Source: Phytophthora sp. 'mugwort' (Eukaryota; Oomycota; Peronosporomycetes; Peronosporales; Peronosporaceae). Taken from it: a DNA stretch of 64,000 nt. A program made the translations under genes and the position numbers. The stretch covers positions 248,001 through 312,000 of the forward strand of contig JAUCEF010000018.1 of the NCBI GenBank assembly GCA_033558025.1, written 5' to 3'. Numbering within the stretch: position 1 is the first letter of the stretch; each line of letters begins with the position of its first letter. A model generated the notes under the pieces. The model was not told the origin of the DNA, searched no databases, and saw nothing but the letters and a program-made list of their open reading frames with translations. Shown here in pieces: positions 62,235-64,000 of the stretch.

Positions 62235-64000
62235 CTACTTCTCGAGCTGCGCAAGCTGGTCCTTCAATTGCTGGTTAACCTCATCCGCAGAGTCACGAGC
62301 CGCGAACGCCACCTGAGCAGCGTATCTTGCTGCTTCCTCGCTGTCGCGGGCTAGCTGCACTGACTGCTCTAGCGTCTGTACTTCTTCGCGCAAGCTCGTC
62401 AAATCGGCCTTCAGACTTTCGTTCTGGACGATCAGCTCCTTCACTTGGATCTTCGCCTCCTTTACCTCCTTCGCAACCAAAGAAGCCTCAGTCGCTGCTT
62501 TCTGTGACTTGGCAAGCTCAGCACGAGCATTAGTCGCTTCAGCGATAAGTTCCTCCTGCTTCTTCTCAGCAGCTAAAATCTTCTCCTGAGCACTGGTCTG
62601 CTCCTCCGTGAGTTGCGCCTTCAGCAACTCAAGCTCCTGCTCGAGTGTCTCCAGCTTTGTGTCCTTGGTTGCTGCTGTAACCTCTGCCGTCTCCAGCTTC
62701 TGTTTCAAAGCCTCATTCTCCATCGCTAGGCGCTCGTTCTCCTGCGGAAGTTCCGGGGACACCGCAACGGATCCTGCAACGGAAGCAGTAGCCTCGGCCT
62801 CCTGTTCCTCTGGGGTTTCATCCTCCGGCGCCTCCTCCACCTCCTCCTCGGATGTCTCTTCCTTGGGAGCTTCCACCTGTGCTTCCTCAGCCATTTCGTC
62901 ATGCACTTCAGGAGGTACCTCAGCTTCTGCGATCTCGTCATTTTCCGGTGTAGCCACAGGCTCTTGCGCTTCAACTTCACTCTCAGCCTCAACAACCTCC
63001 TCATCAACTGGTGCAACTTCTTCCTCGACGGCATGAGCTTCCTCTTCTGCTGGAATAGCTTCCTCAACTTCCACAGCAACAAAGTCATCCTCTTCCTCTT
63101 CCGGAGCCGATACTTCCGACTTGGGTGGGGTCACGTTGGTAGGTTCAACCTTCTGCAAGAAAGCAAACAGCTTCGAGCTCGAAGGAGGTTTCTCCAATGG
63201 CTCATGCTCGGACTCCACGTCCGGCTTCGCGCTCTCTTCAGCAGGAATCTCTTCCTCAATGGGGGGGTGCGTGGCTTCGTCCTCCTCCACCTGGTTGTCT
63301 TCAATAACAGGCTCCGTGTCGTCTTCTGGCGTGGCCTCGACAGCTGGCTCCGGCGCCTTGGTCTCCTGAGAAGGTGCACTTGAGGCTGGGGCCATTGGCG
63401 TCGTCTCCACACTACTGAGAAACGCCGAAAGCTTCGACAGCGACTTTGGCGCTGCCGGAGCAGGAGCTGAGAACGCAGAGGGAATACTCACTCGGTTGTG
63501 TGGGGAAGCAGGAGGCGACGAAGGCGGAGTATTGCTGCCGTCCAGCTCTGCGGCAGACGGTGTCTTGGGCGTCGACTGCGGGGCCGACGCACTGGACGAG
63601 GATGAAACGCTGCGAGAGAAGGCCGAGAGCTTGCTGGACCAAGAGCGCGAGCGCGTGTCATGTCCCTCGTCCTTGCTGGTGGATGCCGTGGACGACGCGT
63701 TGCTGATGACGCTGCTCCGCGGCGTAGGCGACGAGTGCGAGGCGTTGTTGCTGCTCTTGAAAATGGACGGGATGCGCAGACGGGACTTGCTATTGTTGTC
63801 TTCATCAGCAGCAGCGGGTATAGGCTCCTCGACGTCGCGTGGGGACGGGTTGCTGCTGGCGACACTGGAGGTCAGGGACGCCCGGTGGTTGATGGGGGGT
63901 TTGGGCTGCGAGGCTGCCTTGGTGGCTACGACAGGTGCAGACGGGAACTTGTTCAGGAATGAGCTGAGGCGGCTGGCGTTGTTAGCGGTAGAGCTGCCCG
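62235..64000 (-). CDS. Acidic coiled-coil protein with repeated KLxAFL motif, N-terminus beyond the window
   Basis: The minus-strand frame is open from the right edge (64,000) to the stop at 62,235, giving 587 residues without the N-terminus. No splice is needed at 63,491: the GTGAGT there is read through in frame. A Ser/Pro-rich first part holds four copies of a short motif: RLSSFLNKF (63,942-63,971), KLSAFSRSV (near 63,620), KLSAFLSSV (near 63,425) and KLFAFLQKV (near 63,160). A Glu-rich acidic middle (EEVEEAPEDETPEE) is followed by a long heptad coiled coil (about the last 180 residues: LAMENEALKQKLETAE, LEQELELLKAQLTEEQTSAQ, LKADLTSLREEVQTLEQSVQ). It is probably a cytoskeletal or scaffold protein; no family recognised. 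Confidence 0.75.
   Translation of the reverse strand, partial: GSSTANNASRLSSFLNKFPSAPVVATKAASQPKPPINHRASLTSSVASSNPSPRDVEEPIPAAADEDNNSKSRLRIPSIFKSSNNASHSSPTPRSSVISNASSTASTSKDEGHDTRSRSWSSKLSAFSRSVSSSSSASAPQSTPKTPSAAELDGSNTPPSSPPASPHNRVSIPSAFSAPAPAAPKSLSKLSAFLSSVETTPMAPASSAPSQETKAPEPAVEATPEDDTEPVIEDNQVEEDEATHPPIEEEIPAEESAKPDVESEHEPLEKPPSSSKLFAFLQKVEPTNVTPPKSEVSAPEEEEDDFVAVEVEEAIPAEEEAHAVEEEVAPVDEEVVEAESEVEAQEPVATPENDEIAEAEVPPEVHDEMAEEAQVEAPKEETSEEEVEEAPEDETPEEQEAEATASVAGSVAVSPELPQENERLAMENEALKQKLETAEVTAATKDTKLETLEQELELLKAQLTEEQTSAQEKILAAEKKQEELIAEATNARAELAKSQKAATEASLVAKEVKEAKIQVKELIVQNESLKADLTSLREEVQTLEQSVQLARDSEEAARYAAQVAFAARDSADEVNQQLKDQLAQLEK

Noticed and set aside
62608..63383. Ser/Cys-rich plus-strand ORFs of 142 and 160 residues
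   Set aside because: They are antisense to the Glu/Ala-rich acidic protein; Ser and Cys runs are the expected complement of GAA/GAG/GCA codons.
63486..63491. GTGAGT at the listed start of the acidic protein as a splice donor or start codon
   Set aside because: The same frame is open and coding-like all the way to the window edge, including further KLxAFL-type motifs, so neither a start nor an intron is needed there.
1..64000. RXLR or Crinkler effector genes
   Set aside because: I looked for short secreted ORFs with an RXLR-EER or LFLAK pattern, especially in the repeat islands, and found none convincing.
1..64000. Intact LTR pairs for the copia and gypsy remnants, CRISPR arrays, rRNA genes
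   Set aside because: No long direct repeat flanks either pol remnant by eye, no regular spacer array exists, and no rRNA-like conserved blocks were seen.

Overview
The window looks like nuclear DNA of an oomycete, most likely Phytophthora or a close relative. The evidence is the gene style: compact genes with few introns of 43-133 nt, and an initiator-like element just upstream of one gene. Protein types agree: a BT1/FBT-family transporter, an oomycete-style AGC kinase with a fused extra domain, and membrane-anchored S33 proteases. The decayed Crypton, piggyBac, MULE, copia and Ty3/gypsy elements also fit. No species can be named from sequence alone.

The layout is a sharp patchwork. Bases 1-19,000 are a repeat graveyard: Crypton tyrosine recombinase pieces at 1.45 and 11.9-13.6 kb, a pogo-like fragment, a copia element broken head to head, a Ty3/gypsy integrase, and a dead C2H2/SIM/RING gene. 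Bases 19,057-35,368 form a gene island. Its genes are a BT1-family transporter (-), an unrecognised NPF-motif protein (+), mitochondrial COQ4 (-), an Arb2-domain plus AGC kinase fusion (+), a CRIB-RhoGAP (+), a type II membrane glycosyltransferase (-) and a GDA1/CD39-like membrane protein with eroded catalytic motifs (+). COQ4/kinase and glycosyltransferase/CD39 are divergent pairs; RhoGAP/glycosyltransferase converge.

Bases 35,400-54,900 are a second repeat island. It holds a dead multi-membrane-span gene, a hAT-like transposase, a third Crypton, a piggyBac transposase interrupted by LINE and tRNA-like sequence, a MULE, and broken pieces of a cyclic-nucleotide kinase, a DOT1-like and a SET-domain methyltransferase. 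Two facing TTAA+CCCTTTCGCG termini (42,553 and 54,847) may bound a 12.3-kb piggyBac-type unit enclosing most of this.

Bases 54,954-64,000 are a second gene island: two tandem paralogous membrane-anchored serine proteases (-) sharing one intron position, an eight-span double tetraspanin-like gene (+) needing four exons, and an acidic coiled-coil protein (-) whose N-terminus lies beyond the right edge.

The genes do not form one pathway. Themes are signalling (AGC kinase, RhoGAP), membrane and surface proteins (transporter, glycosyltransferase, CD39-like, proteases, tetraspanin-like) and ubiquinone biosynthesis. All intron positions and family names come from reading the sequence; none was tested against a database.
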